5,465 nucleotides of DNA from Thiotrichaceae bacterium (GTDB lineage: Bacteria; Pseudomonadota; Gammaproteobacteria; Thiotrichales; Thiotrichaceae): positions 1-5,465 of the forward strand of contig JALVFC010000039.1 of the NCBI GenBank assembly GCA_027030285.1. Reading direction: 5' to 3'. A model generated the notes under the pieces. It was given only the letters and a program-made list of their open reading frames with translations, was not told the origin of the DNA and did no database searches. The translations under genes were made by a program, and so were the position numbers. Of the stretch, positions 1-5,263 are shown piece after piece (positions within the stretch are counted from its first letter, which is position 1; each line of letters begins with the position of its first letter).

Positions 1-756
1 CACTTTGGTAACTGGGTGACTGCCTTGCCACAGGAGTCTATTAGCCAGGTATTTCAGGAAGTCGATACCGGTCGAGCACATTATGGTGTGATACCGATTG
101 AAAACTCAACAGGTGGCATCGTTACCCATACACTGGATATGTTTATTGATTCACGACTGAAAATCTGTGGTGAAGTACAACTCCCAATCCATCAAAACCT
201 GATGTCTCTTAAGGATGACTGGCAAAGCATTCAGAGAATCTACTCGCATCAACAATCACTGATGCAGTGCCAAAACTGGCTCAGCAAACATTTGCCAGAT
301 GCAAAGCAAGTTCCCGTTTCCAGCAATGCCGAAGCGGCCCGACTGGCAAGTGAAGACGAAACCAGTGGGGCGATTGCGGGCACTACCGCAGCAGAAATTT
401 ATGGCTTGCCAATCCGGCAAAAGAATATTGAAGACCTGGCAAACAATACCACGCGCTTTATGGTCATCGGCGATCATATTGTCCCGCCAAGCGGTAATGA
501 CAAAACCTCATTGATGATTTCTGCAAAAAACAAACCCGGCTCCCTGTTCAAATTGTTACAGCCCCTGGCAGAACATGGGCTTGATATGAGCAGAATTGAG
601 TCACGACCCTCCCGAAATAACAACTGGGACTATGTTTTTTTTCTGGATATTAATGGTCATAAAGACGACAAAACGGTGCAGAATGCATTAGCCGAACTAG
701 ATCAACATGCTGACTTGCTTAAAGTTCTTGGATCCTACCCCAAAGCAGTCCTTTGA
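1..756 (+). CDS. pheA: Prephenate dehydratase with C-terminal ACT domain (5'-truncated by window edge)
   Basis: Converts prephenate to phenylpyruvate, with loss of water and CO2, in cytoplasmic phenylalanine synthesis. The frame is open from base 1 (HFGNW...), so the true start lies upstream; the GTG at 16 is internal. 251 residues are visible. The catalytic region shows GVIPIENST (visible residues ~29-37), an ICGEV-like strand (~55-59) and the signature TTRF (~150-153), whose Thr and Arg belong to the active site in this family. A C-terminal ACT domain follows (~170-245), with PGSLFKLL (usually GAL, here GSL) and ESRPSR (~200-205), the phenylalanine-binding motifs behind feedback inhibition. 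In many gammaproteobacteria an N-terminal chorismate mutase domain is fused; that part would lie outside the window and cannot be judged. The gene ends at TGA 754-756 with no coding neighbour downstream on this strand. The family assignment is secure. Confidence 0.94.
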   Translation, partial: HFGNWVTALPQESISQVFQEVDTGRAHYGVIPIENSTGGIVTHTLDMFIDSRLKICGEVQLPIHQNLMSLKDDWQSIQRIYSHQQSLMQCQNWLSKHLPDAKQVPVSSNAEAARLASEDETSGAIAGTTAAEIYGLPIRQKNIEDLANNTTRFMVIGDHIVPPSGNDKTSLMISAKNKPGSLFKLLQPLAEHGLDMSRIESRPSRNNNWDYVFFLDINGHKDDKTVQNALAELDQHADLLKVLGSYPKAVL

Positions 757-807
757 CAGCCCTTCCCAGAATTAGAATATCATTATATTAGCCTATATTT
801 CAGTTTA

Positions 808-836
808 TTGACATAAGTCATATTTTAGGGGATATT
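808..836 (+). promoter_or_regulatory. Candidate sigma70 promoter (TTGACA-N17-GATATT)
   Basis: A perfect -35 hexamer TTGACA (808-813) is followed after exactly 17 bp by GATATT (831-836), four of six matches to the -10 consensus. Initiation would fall near 842-845. It lies 51 bp after the pheA stop and 81 bp before a strong terminator stem, with no ORF needing a promoter in between, so it suggests an independent small transcript. The -35 sits inside a near-palindrome, TTGAC-ATAA-GTCAT (808-821), which could be an operator. The prediction is by eye only. Confidence 0.45.
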
Positions 837-842
837 GTGCAT

Positions 843-943
843 ACAGGTTACAGAGATGCCAAAGGATCCCCTAACCGTAAGGAGGATGTGTGGAGACTTT
901 AATGTCTACCACGGTTAAGCCCGCATTTAATGCGGGCTTTTTT
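843..943 (+). ncRNA. Candidate ~100-nt GGA-rich structured small RNA (or pheA 3'UTR)
   Basis: The segment lies between the TTGACA-N17-GATATT promoter and a Rho-independent terminator and has no credible ORF. Visible pairings: TAACCG (872-877) with CGGTTA (912-917) closes a domain containing a second hairpin, GTGG-AGAC (890-897) with GTCT-A-CCAC (904-912), which has a six-base loop and one bulged A. C912 is shared between the two helices, so one terminal pair must yield. GGA trinucleotides occur at 864-866, 881-883, 884-886 and 892-894. The pair in AAGGAGGATGT (879-889) falls in an unpaired stretch, and AGGATGT matches the core of the CsrA/RsmA consensus. Known Csr/Rsm sponge RNAs such as RsmX/Y/Z are of similar length and also carry several exposed GGA motifs. 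No canonical GacA box was seen upstream. Alternatives are a 3'UTR-derived RNA from pheA or untranslated leader debris. The function is inference. Confidence 0.35.
917..943 (+). terminator. Rho-independent terminator downstream of pheA / candidate sRNA
   Basis: A perfect 9-bp GC-rich stem, AAGCCCGCA (917-925) with TGCGGGCTT (931-939), extends by one further T-A pair around a three-base loop. Six T residues (938-943) run from the end of the stem. This is a textbook intrinsic terminator on the plus strand. The other strand lacks a T tract, so it should not stop the converging minus-strand gene. Confidence 0.92.
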
Positions 944-966
944 ATGCGTTGCTGTTACACAAATCC

Positions 967-994
967 TGTCATTCCGGCGCAAACCGGAATCCAT
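967..994. repeat. REP-like palindrome (ATTCCGG / CCGGAAT)
   Basis: Inverted repeat ATTCCGG (971-977) and CCGGAAT (984-990) with six-base spacer CGCAAA, set in the context gTCATTCCGG...CCGGAATCCA. Its translation, VIPAQTGIH, resembles the VIPAKAGIQ-type peptide seen when the common dispersed intergenic repeat of many proteobacteria is mis-called as coding. Only one copy lies in the window, so its status as a genome-wide repeat is inferred from this resemblance. Confidence 0.5.
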
Positions 995-1079
995 GCATGC
1001 AGAGGCGCAAAAGCAATGAGCGAAGGATACTGGTCTTAAAAGCTGAGTAAATTAAGAATCAATATTTGTAAAAATGTTA

Positions 1080-1086
1080 AAGTGAG
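1080..1086. repeat. Left 7-bp flanking direct repeat (putative target-site duplication)
   Basis: AAGTGAG lies directly outside the left end of the inverted-repeat element and recurs exactly at 1245-1251, directly outside its right end, in the same orientation. Confidence 0.65.
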
Positions 1087-1129
1087 GTAACTATTCAGGG
1101 CAATTGAGTGAAAGTCGGTAAGTTATTGA
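1087..1129 (+). repeat. Left terminal inverted repeat of MITE-like element
   Basis: The outer 12 bases differ from the right end at one position (T1094 against C) and the inner 14 bases (1116-1129) match perfectly. The middle section is diverged and one base shorter than its partner. Confidence 0.7.
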
Positions 1130-1200
1130 TTATCAATGCTTCGTCAGCAGGGATGATACCGTAGAGCTTACAGGGATGTCTTTAACAACGTCCCTAATAC

Positions 1201-1244
1201 TCAATAACTTACCGCCTCCACTGTTTATCACGCTGAGTAGTTAC
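1201..1244 (-). repeat. Right terminal inverted repeat of MITE-like element
   Basis: Reverse-complement partner of the left end. The perfect inner 14-mer is at 1201-1214 and the near-perfect terminal 12-mer CTGAGTAGTTAC at 1233-1244. Confidence 0.7.
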
Positions 1245-1251
1245 AAGTGAG
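1245..1251. repeat. Right 7-bp flanking direct repeat (putative target-site duplication)
   Basis: AAGTGAG, identical to 1080-1086 and directly abutting the element. Extending either copy by one base breaks the match, so the duplication is 7 bp. Confidence 0.65.
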
Positions 1252-1269
1252 TTACTTCTAAATCTCGCA

Positions 1270-1305
1270 AGAAAAGCAACAAAGAGAAGCTTTATTCAGC
1301 CTCTT
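1270..1305 (-). terminator. Weak candidate terminator of the FG-GAP gene
   Basis: On the minus strand, downstream of the FG-GAP stop codon, AAGAG (complement of 1301-1305) pairs with CTCTT (complement of 1282-1286), with a further short GC step inside a bulge. The interrupted T-rich run TTTGTTGCTTTTC follows. A second small hairpin, AAGCA/TGCTT (1307-1321), lies just before it. The stems are short and A/U-rich, so this is tentative. Confidence 0.25.
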
Positions 1306-1344
1306 AAAGCACCATATGCTTCTACAATGCTTTTTGGCTTACAC

Positions 1345-3240
1345 CTAAATTTTTGGCGCCAGCAAGCTCAGCCCCGTACCTGATGCATTTTCAAGTGCGG
1401 CAGACCAGTAACCTGTCCAGGGCGTCAGTTCACCCGCAGGAAGTGAGTAGGCCTTGTAATCCCCGTCACTGTAAGTCCATATTGTATTGTGAAAAAGCCC
1501 ATTCGCTTCAGCTAAATCCAGATCACATCCTGAGCTACAGACAGCGACATCGGTCTTTACCCGCAACAGCGACATGCCGAGATTTCCAGGAAACGGGTGA
1601 CCAATCATGTTCCAGGTGACCTGCCGGTAGTTTGTACCCACTGGAATAGTGAAACAGGCATCACCCGCGCAACCTGTTTGTGCTGAAACGGGTGTGGAAC
1701 CGGCTGGCATATCCAGGTTTTTTGTATTACCGCTGAGTTGTATGATCCAGTAACCTATGCCTTGCTGGAGCTCACCTGTCAAACCCGGATCAAAATACCC
1801 TGTAGATACATCATAACCGAACACAATCCAGTCGGTTCCATAGGTGCCAAGACCGTCATCACCGAAGATATCTTCCACTGTATTGCGATTACCGGGATCA
1901 CAGGGCAAGGCAATCTGCCGCCAGCTATTATGTGGCAGAGAATAAGGCACGTCACAAAGGAAATTGTGGATATAGGCAATACCGGAGCTTGTCAAAGAGC
2001 CCCCATCATAACCGGGAAAGCCAGTAATCGCCGTGTTACCCTCAAGTGAAGCGCTGGTGCTGTCAGGGTTGAGTATGTAGTCCGGAGAAACCCCGGGATA
2101 TGGGGTTTCTAGCCAGCCTGTTACCGGGCGAACAAATAGATGCCCGCCAACCAGAACCTTGCCTCCTGAAATCGAGATATCGCGATTCTCACCGGCATCA
2201 AGAATTTCCACTTTTTCCCACGAACTGCCATTATATTCGACTACCCTGTATGTGCCGCCTGAGCTGTATCCTGTGGCATACACTAGAGTATTTCCCTGAA
2301 CCTTCACTTTCTTTCCATGGCGAATATAAGGATAGCGCCAGGATCCTCTAATATCTTGAAATTCTGACCAAGTTCCCGAACCCGAATGTTGGTAGATGTA
2401 TATGATGCCGTTTCTGGCATCGGCTCCAGGTTGCAAATAATCAGGCGCACCAACCGCAGCCCAACCACCCGAAATACTGACTGCTTCACCGAAATGCTCA
2501 CTATCAGAGTCACCGAAATGCTCATTATCAGAGTAAAGACTTGGCCTGTGCACCTCTTGAATGCTCCAGTTTCCCGCGTTCCTTTCAAAGATATACGCCG
2601 CACCCCTCTTATCTCCATAAAAGCTATCTTGCGGGGCTCCAACGATGAGCTGGTCTCCATCAAGATCCAGAGACGCGCCAAAATCATTGGGGGGGTCGCT
2701 GGTATCCAGTTTGGCTTGCTGAAACCAACTGGCAGCGGATCGTGTAAACACATAGACAGCACCGGCTGAAATTCCGAGCGGGTCAGTGGTAGGCTGGGTA
2801 ATCAAAGCATCTCGCGATCCAATTACGATGGTATCGCCATCAATATCAACCGTGCGACCAAATTGGTCATGTTCGCTGGCATCGGAGGCATTGAGCTTTT
2901 GCATAAAAACCCAACCGGTCGGTGTGTATACAAAGACATAAACCGAGCCCGAGTTTGTGCCAAAGTCGTCGTCATACGGCGCGCCTACCACGGCATAATC
3001 GCCAGAGATAGCGACGCTGCTGCCAAACGCATCATAAGCATCAGCATCCCAGGCGGTGAGAGCTTGCTCTTCAAACATCAACCCAGCAAGAAGCTGCGGA
3101 GAAAACAGCAGCGCCCCGACGACCAGCCAGACGCTCTTCAGACTGTGAAGAAATGATTTTTTCATGGTGACCCGGTTCAAGCTGCGGCACAGTGAAAGCA
3201 CACAGAAGATACCCGGTTTGATTCCAGTATATTTGGACAT
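1345..3240 (-). CDS. Secreted FG-GAP beta-propeller protein with two C-terminal Trp/GYW modules
   Basis: Predicted exported or surface protein; its ligand is unknown. A signal peptide begins at Met26 (MKKSF..., hydrophobic WLVVGALLF) with likely cleavage after LLA at residue 52. Seven propeller-blade-like repeats follow. Four are canonical, with FG, a hydrophobic-GD/GG strand, VGAP-like turn and G-x-x-Y-V/I-F strand (residues ~72-103, 127-165, 187-218, 250-283). Three are degenerate (~309-337, 352-376, 396-426). FG-GAP repeats build integrin-alpha-type propellers. The C-terminal ~195 residues hold two related modules (~438-512 and ~538-628), each with W/Y-R-Q, PxxPGN, an aromatic strand and G-x-GYW or TGYW. 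Cysteine pairs (524/529, 568/572) fit an oxidising extracytoplasmic location. I give the long start because AGGAGGG lies 7 nt before it; Met26 (3165) lacks a good ribosome site but fits the signal peptide better. The gene converges on pheA. Confidence 0.87.
   Translation of the reverse strand: MSKYTGIKPGIFCVLSLCRSLNRVTMKKSFLHSLKSVWLVVGALLFSPQLLAGLMFEEQALTAWDADAYDAFGSSVAISGDYAVVGAPYDDDFGTNSGSVYVFVYTPTGWVFMQKLNASDASEHDQFGRTVDIDGDTIVIGSRDALITQPTTDPLGISAGAVYVFTRSAASWFQQAKLDTSDPPNDFGASLDLDGDQLIVGAPQDSFYGDKRGAAYIFERNAGNWSIQEVHRPSLYSDNEHFGDSDSEHFGEAVSISGGWAAVGAPDYLQPGADARNGIIYIYQHSGSGTWSEFQDIRGSWRYPYIRHGKKVKVQGNTLVYATGYSSGGTYRVVEYNGSSWEKVEILDAGENRDISISGGKVLVGGHLFVRPVTGWLETPYPGVSPDYILNPDSTSASLEGNTAITGFPGYDGGSLTSSGIAYIHNFLCDVPYSLPHNSWRQIALPCDPGNRNTVEDIFGDDGLGTYGTDWIVFGYDVSTGYFDPGLTGELQQGIGYWIIQLSGNTKNLDMPAGSTPVSAQTGCAGDACFTIPVGTNYRQVTWNMIGHPFPGNLGMSLLRVKTDVAVCSSGCDLDLAEANGLFHNTIWTYSDGDYKAYSLPAGELTPWTGYWSAALENASGTGLSLLAPKI
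2487..2534 (-). repeat. In-frame 24-bp tandem duplication inside the FG-GAP gene
   Basis: Two adjacent 24-bp units, 2487-2510 and 2511-2534, differ at one base (C2501 against T2525). They encode SDNEHFGD (residues 237-244) and SDSEHFGE (245-252), so the FG motif opening the fourth propeller blade is present twice. Near identity at DNA level suggests a recent slippage-type duplication. Confidence 0.9.
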
Positions 3241-3247
3241 ACCTCTA

Positions 3248-3254
3248 CCCTCCT
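3248..3254 (-). promoter_or_regulatory. Strong Shine-Dalgarno supporting the long start of the FG-GAP gene
   Basis: The minus strand reads AGGAGGG, then 7 nt, then ATG (3240-3238). This is by far the best ribosome site near the gene. The alternative start at 3165 is preceded only by a GGGTCACC-type sequence without a clear AGGAGG. Confidence 0.7.
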
Positions 3255-3274
3255 GTTGGCACTACTATATTATG

Positions 3275-3303
3275 AGTGTAGAAAAGTAAAAACCATTTAG
3301 CAA
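3275..3303 (-). promoter_or_regulatory. Candidate promoter of the FG-GAP gene (TTGCTA-N17-TACACT)
   Basis: On the minus strand TTGCTA (3303-3298) and TACACT (3280-3275) are 17 bp apart, each with four of six consensus matches. Transcription would begin near 3268, giving a leader of about 28 nt that includes the AGGAGGG site. CATAAT (3274-3269) just downstream is an alternative -10 but lacks a good -35 partner. Confidence 0.35.
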
Positions 3304-3340
3304 ATTACGCTGCAAAGCCATTGCAATACAAAAGCACCTA

Positions 3341-3376
3341 GTTAATTAACATTTATTATTGTTATTGTTATTCATT
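3341..3376. other. AT-rich spacer with palindrome and ATT/GTT triplet run
   Basis: A perfect 10-bp palindrome GTTAATTAAC (3341-3350) is followed by an irregular TTA/TTG triplet run (3352-3373). It lies between the end of the operon and the FG-GAP promoter. No clear intrinsic terminator for the operon was found here; only a weak GATGA/TCATC hairpin is seen at about 3386-3403. Confidence 0.5.
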
Positions 3377-3424
3377 AGCAATCATGATGAAGTCTGCATC
3401 ATCGAGCATGGTGGTAGATACAAC

Positions 3425-3691
3425 CTATTCACCACTATTCAGTGTGAATAACAACGCCTCCTTTTCACTCTTTTTAAGCTGCTTGATGGCTGCTTCACGC
3501 TGACATGCCAGAGAACGTGAAGCTGCACTTTCCTGATACACCAGCGTTACGGGTTGGCGTGAGCGTGTATAGCGCGCTGCCTTGTCTGAATTATGTTCTG
3601 CGACACGCCGTTGCAGATCTGTCGTCACGCCAGTATACAAACTGCCATCGGCACAACGCACCATATACACAAACCATTCCCTGCTATTCAT
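3425..3691 (-). CDS. GIY-YIG superfamily small protein (YhbQ / UPF0213-like)
   Basis: An 88-residue protein made up almost wholly of one GIY-YIG domain, a nuclease fold. Residues 7-21 (FVYMVRCADGSLYTG) carry the two family strands, here VYM and YTG in place of GIY and YIG, with conserved Tyr9 and Tyr19. Arg28, in TDLQRRVAEHN (24-34), and His33-Asn34 match the conserved helix. KAARYTRSRQPVTLVYQE (37-54) and RxxACQREAAIKQLKK (59-74), with Glu66 as the likely metal-binding acid, complete the usual UPF0213 pattern. Length fits the single-domain family. The exact substrate of these proteins is not settled; a DNA role is inferred from the fold. The start codon overlaps the upstream gene's stop as ATGA and the Shine-Dalgarno is weak, suggesting translational coupling. 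It is the last gene of the operon. Confidence 0.9.
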   Translation of the reverse strand: MNSREWFVYMVRCADGSLYTGVTTDLQRRVAEHNSDKAARYTRSRQPVTLVYQESAASRSLACQREAAIKQLKKSEKEALLFTLNSGE

Positions 3692-4236
3692 GTGCTTAAC
3701 TGATCCATACTGGCTGGCAGAGCTGTAAACTCATCTGGAAGATGAAAATCCGGCTTTAGAGATGCCAGTTGGTTCATACTCAAATATTGCCGAGGCTGCT
3801 GCCCCAGAATAAAGCAGACATTATGTGTCCACTGCCCTTCACCCAGCAGGTTTTGCAGGCAATTTTGCGGCAGACGCAGTTCTGCTTGCCACGCTGTTGC
3901 CGTCATTTGATGCTGAGTGTTAACGCCAGCAAGACTTGTGGTTTGTAGCAAAGTTTCATTTCTCACCCTTGGCTGGCTAAATGCCATTAACCACCATGCA
4001 CCATTGGCAGCCAGATTCAACTCGATATAGTGTCCGGTCTGCGGGTTGGCGATAAACCATTCGGCAACATCCTGCTCCCATAAACCTTCAAAATATTCTC
4101 CTGGCTGAGCGGGTAACGTGATATCCGCTGGAACATTCACCTGCACGCTAAAAATCCAGAACTGATTCTCTTGCCAAATTCTGAATGAGGCAGACGGGCA
4201 GGGCTTTCCGTGCCAGTCCTGCTTAATGGTTTGCAT
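3688..4236 (-). CDS. DOMON-like / CBM9-like domain protein
   Basis: A 182-residue protein with no signal peptide or membrane segment, probably cytoplasmic. The segment at about residues 48-90, with YFEGLWEQDVAEWF, then Y-IELNLAANGAWW and a closing F-QPR, matches the pattern of DOMON-like (CBM9-type) beta-sandwich proteins: a GLW-D-x-E strand followed by Y-E-x-N-x-x-x-x-G-x-W. The C-terminal SLKPDFHLPDEF (159-170) also fits that family. DOMON/CBM9 domains bind sugars or cofactors such as haem in characterised proteins; the ligand here is unknown. I chose ATG 4236-4234 because AGAGG lies about 9 nt upstream and the N-terminus is then ordinary. The longer open frame, to 4359, would overlap apbE by 137 bases and adds an unconvincing Cys-rich leader. 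The start overlaps the apbE end by 14 nt and the stop overlaps the next start as ATGA. Confidence 0.75.
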   Translation of the reverse strand: MQTIKQDWHGKPCPSASFRIWQENQFWIFSVQVNVPADITLPAQPGEYFEGLWEQDVAEWFIANPQTGHYIELNLAANGAWWLMAFSQPRVRNETLLQTTSLAGVNTQHQMTATAWQAELRLPQNCLQNLLGEGQWTHNVCFILGQQPRQYLSMNQLASLKPDFHLPDEFTALPASMDQLST

Positions 4237-5263
4237 TGGCTGATACCTCTGGAGACAAAGTGGACACCACATCAAAATCATTGCCAGCCTGCTCTTTTCG
4301 AACCAGTAACAAGACCTGCAAGTGATGCTGGCGTGCAAATTCCAGCCCTTTTTTTTCACCCATTACCATAATAGCAGTCGCATAGGCATCCGCCAGCATG
4401 CAGGACTTGTGTAATACCGTCACCGAAGCAAGCTGGTGACGTACTGGTCTGCCGGTACGCGGGTCTATCGTATGACTGTAGCGGATGCCATTTTGCTCAA
4501 AGAAGTTGTGATAATCACCTGAGGTTGCCACCGCTATCGAATCCAGCGATAAAATCTGCTGCACTGTCCTTGTGTTACTAAGCGGCTTTTCAACGGCAAT
4601 TTGCCAGCGCTGCCCTAAAGGATTGATACCACTGACTTTGACTTCCCCGCCAATTTCAACCAGATAGTTATGTATGCCTTTTGTATGTAGCCATTTTACC
4701 AGCCTGTCTACGGCGAAACCTTTGGCAATAGCAGACAGGTCAATCTGTAACTGTGGAATATTTTTTGTCAATCGTGGTGGTTGTTGCTGAACCTGAAGGT
4801 GCGTAAAGCCCACTTGCTTCCTGACGCGGTCTATTTGTGCTCTGTCGGGTACCGTAAAGTTTAATGTCTTGCCAAAGCCCCACAAATCCACCAGCGGGGC
4901 AACGGTAATATCAAAAGCCCCTGAGGTTTGTTGGCTGACCCGTTGCGCTGCCTGCACCACCTTAGCAATATCGGAGGATACCTCATACGGATGCGTTTCA
5001 TGAGATGCATTAAAACGACTGACTTCCGAACCCTGAATATAGGTGGAAAACAGCTGATTAAGGGCTGCCAACTCGTTTTCCAGCTGTGATTTCAGTTGCG
5101 CGGCTTTAATGGGCTTGTCTGTCTTCTGCCTGGCAATGGTCACATGCCAACTTGTCCCCATTGTTTTGCCCGCCAAGCGGATCGTTTGATCATCTGCATG
5201 CTGACTGCAAGCTACCAAAGTAAACAACAACCAGCCGGAGAACATGCCAATAATGACTTTCAT
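4223..5263 (-). CDS. apbE: FAD:protein FMN transferase, lipoprotein
   Basis: ApbE transfers FMN from FAD to a threonine or serine of extracytoplasmic flavoproteins such as NqrB/NqrC and RnfG/RnfD, using Mg2+. The 346 residues fit the family's usual length. The N-terminus is a lipoprotein signal, MKVIIGMFSGWLLFTLVAC, with lipobox LVAC and Cys19 as the lipidation site, so the enzyme should be anchored facing the periplasm. Family motifs appear in order: MGTSWHVT (35-42), GAFDITVAPLVDLWGFG (115-131), DLSAIAKGFAVD (175-186), YLVEIGGEVKVSG (200-212), ATSGDY (246-251), YSHTIDPRTGRPV (262-274) and ADAYATA (291-297). Asp292 and Thr296 are the expected metal ligands. No key residue is missing, so it should be active. 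No flavinylation target gene lies in the window. The start overlaps the upstream stop as ATGA, preceded by GAGAG. Confidence 0.96.
   Translation of the reverse strand: MKVIIGMFSGWLLFTLVACSQHADDQTIRLAGKTMGTSWHVTIARQKTDKPIKAAQLKSQLENELAALNQLFSTYIQGSEVSRFNASHETHPYEVSSDIAKVVQAAQRVSQQTSGAFDITVAPLVDLWGFGKTLNFTVPDRAQIDRVRKQVGFTHLQVQQQPPRLTKNIPQLQIDLSAIAKGFAVDRLVKWLHTKGIHNYLVEIGGEVKVSGINPLGQRWQIAVEKPLSNTRTVQQILSLDSIAVATSGDYHNFFEQNGIRYSHTIDPRTGRPVRHQLASVTVLHKSCMLADAYATAIMVMGEKKGLEFARQHHLQVLLLVRKEQAGNDFDVVSTLSPEVSANANH

Larger units (their letters stand above)
1087..1244. mobile_element. 158-bp MITE-like non-autonomous element
   Basis: The ends form long inverted repeats. Reading inward, the left end begins GTAACTATTCAGGG and the right end (reverse complement) GTAACTACTCAGCG; both run, after about 29-30 bases of partial similarity, into an identical 14-mer CGGTAAGTTATTGA (1116-1129 and complement 1201-1214). 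The 7-bp direct repeat AAGTGAG flanks both ends, as expected for a target-site duplication. The ~71-bp core has no ORF but holds a hairpin, AGGGATGT (1172-1179) with ACGTCCCT (1188-1195), and two CAGGGATG motifs. Small size, terminal inverted repeats, target duplication and no transposase together define a MITE. The GTAA termini recall IS66-family ends, but that family usually duplicates 8 bp, so I leave the parent transposon open. Confidence 0.7.

Noticed and set aside
886..918. Ten-codon peptide MCGDFNVYHG directly after AAGGAGG.
   Set aside because: The purine-rich tract abuts the ATG with no spacer, which is too close for normal initiation. The segment is better explained by RNA structure.
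902..1039. 45-codon ORF on the plus strand with GGAG six bases before its ATG.
   Set aside because: It reads straight through the terminator hairpin (translated KPAFNAGFF) and the REP-like palindrome (VIPAQTGIH), which are typical of spurious ORFs.
1087..1244. Inverted-repeat region considered as a remnant of a full insertion sequence.
   Set aside because: Only about 71 bp lie between the arms and no transposase fragment is readable in any frame, so a MITE-type element fits better than a decayed IS.
2304..2769. Open frames of 127 and 152 codons on both strands within the FG-GAP gene.
   Set aside because: They are shadow frames of the propeller gene, with low-quality composition and no ribosome sites or recognisable domains.
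3352..3373. TTA/TTG triplet run considered as a short CRISPR or microsatellite array.
   Set aside because: The units are only three bases, irregular and without spacers. It is simple AT-rich sequence.
3371..3427. Open in-frame continuation of the GIY-YIG gene for 18 codons past its TAG (VVSTTMLDDADFIMIANE).
   Set aside because: The 88-residue protein already has the family's normal length and end, so read-through or a recent nonsense mutation is unnecessary. No recoding signal was seen.
4237..4359. Longer N-terminus for the DOMON/CBM9-like gene, starting MKKKGWNLHAS.
   Set aside because: It would overlap apbE by 137 bases, has a Cys-rich sequence unlike the family, and a better start with a ribosome site exists at 4236.
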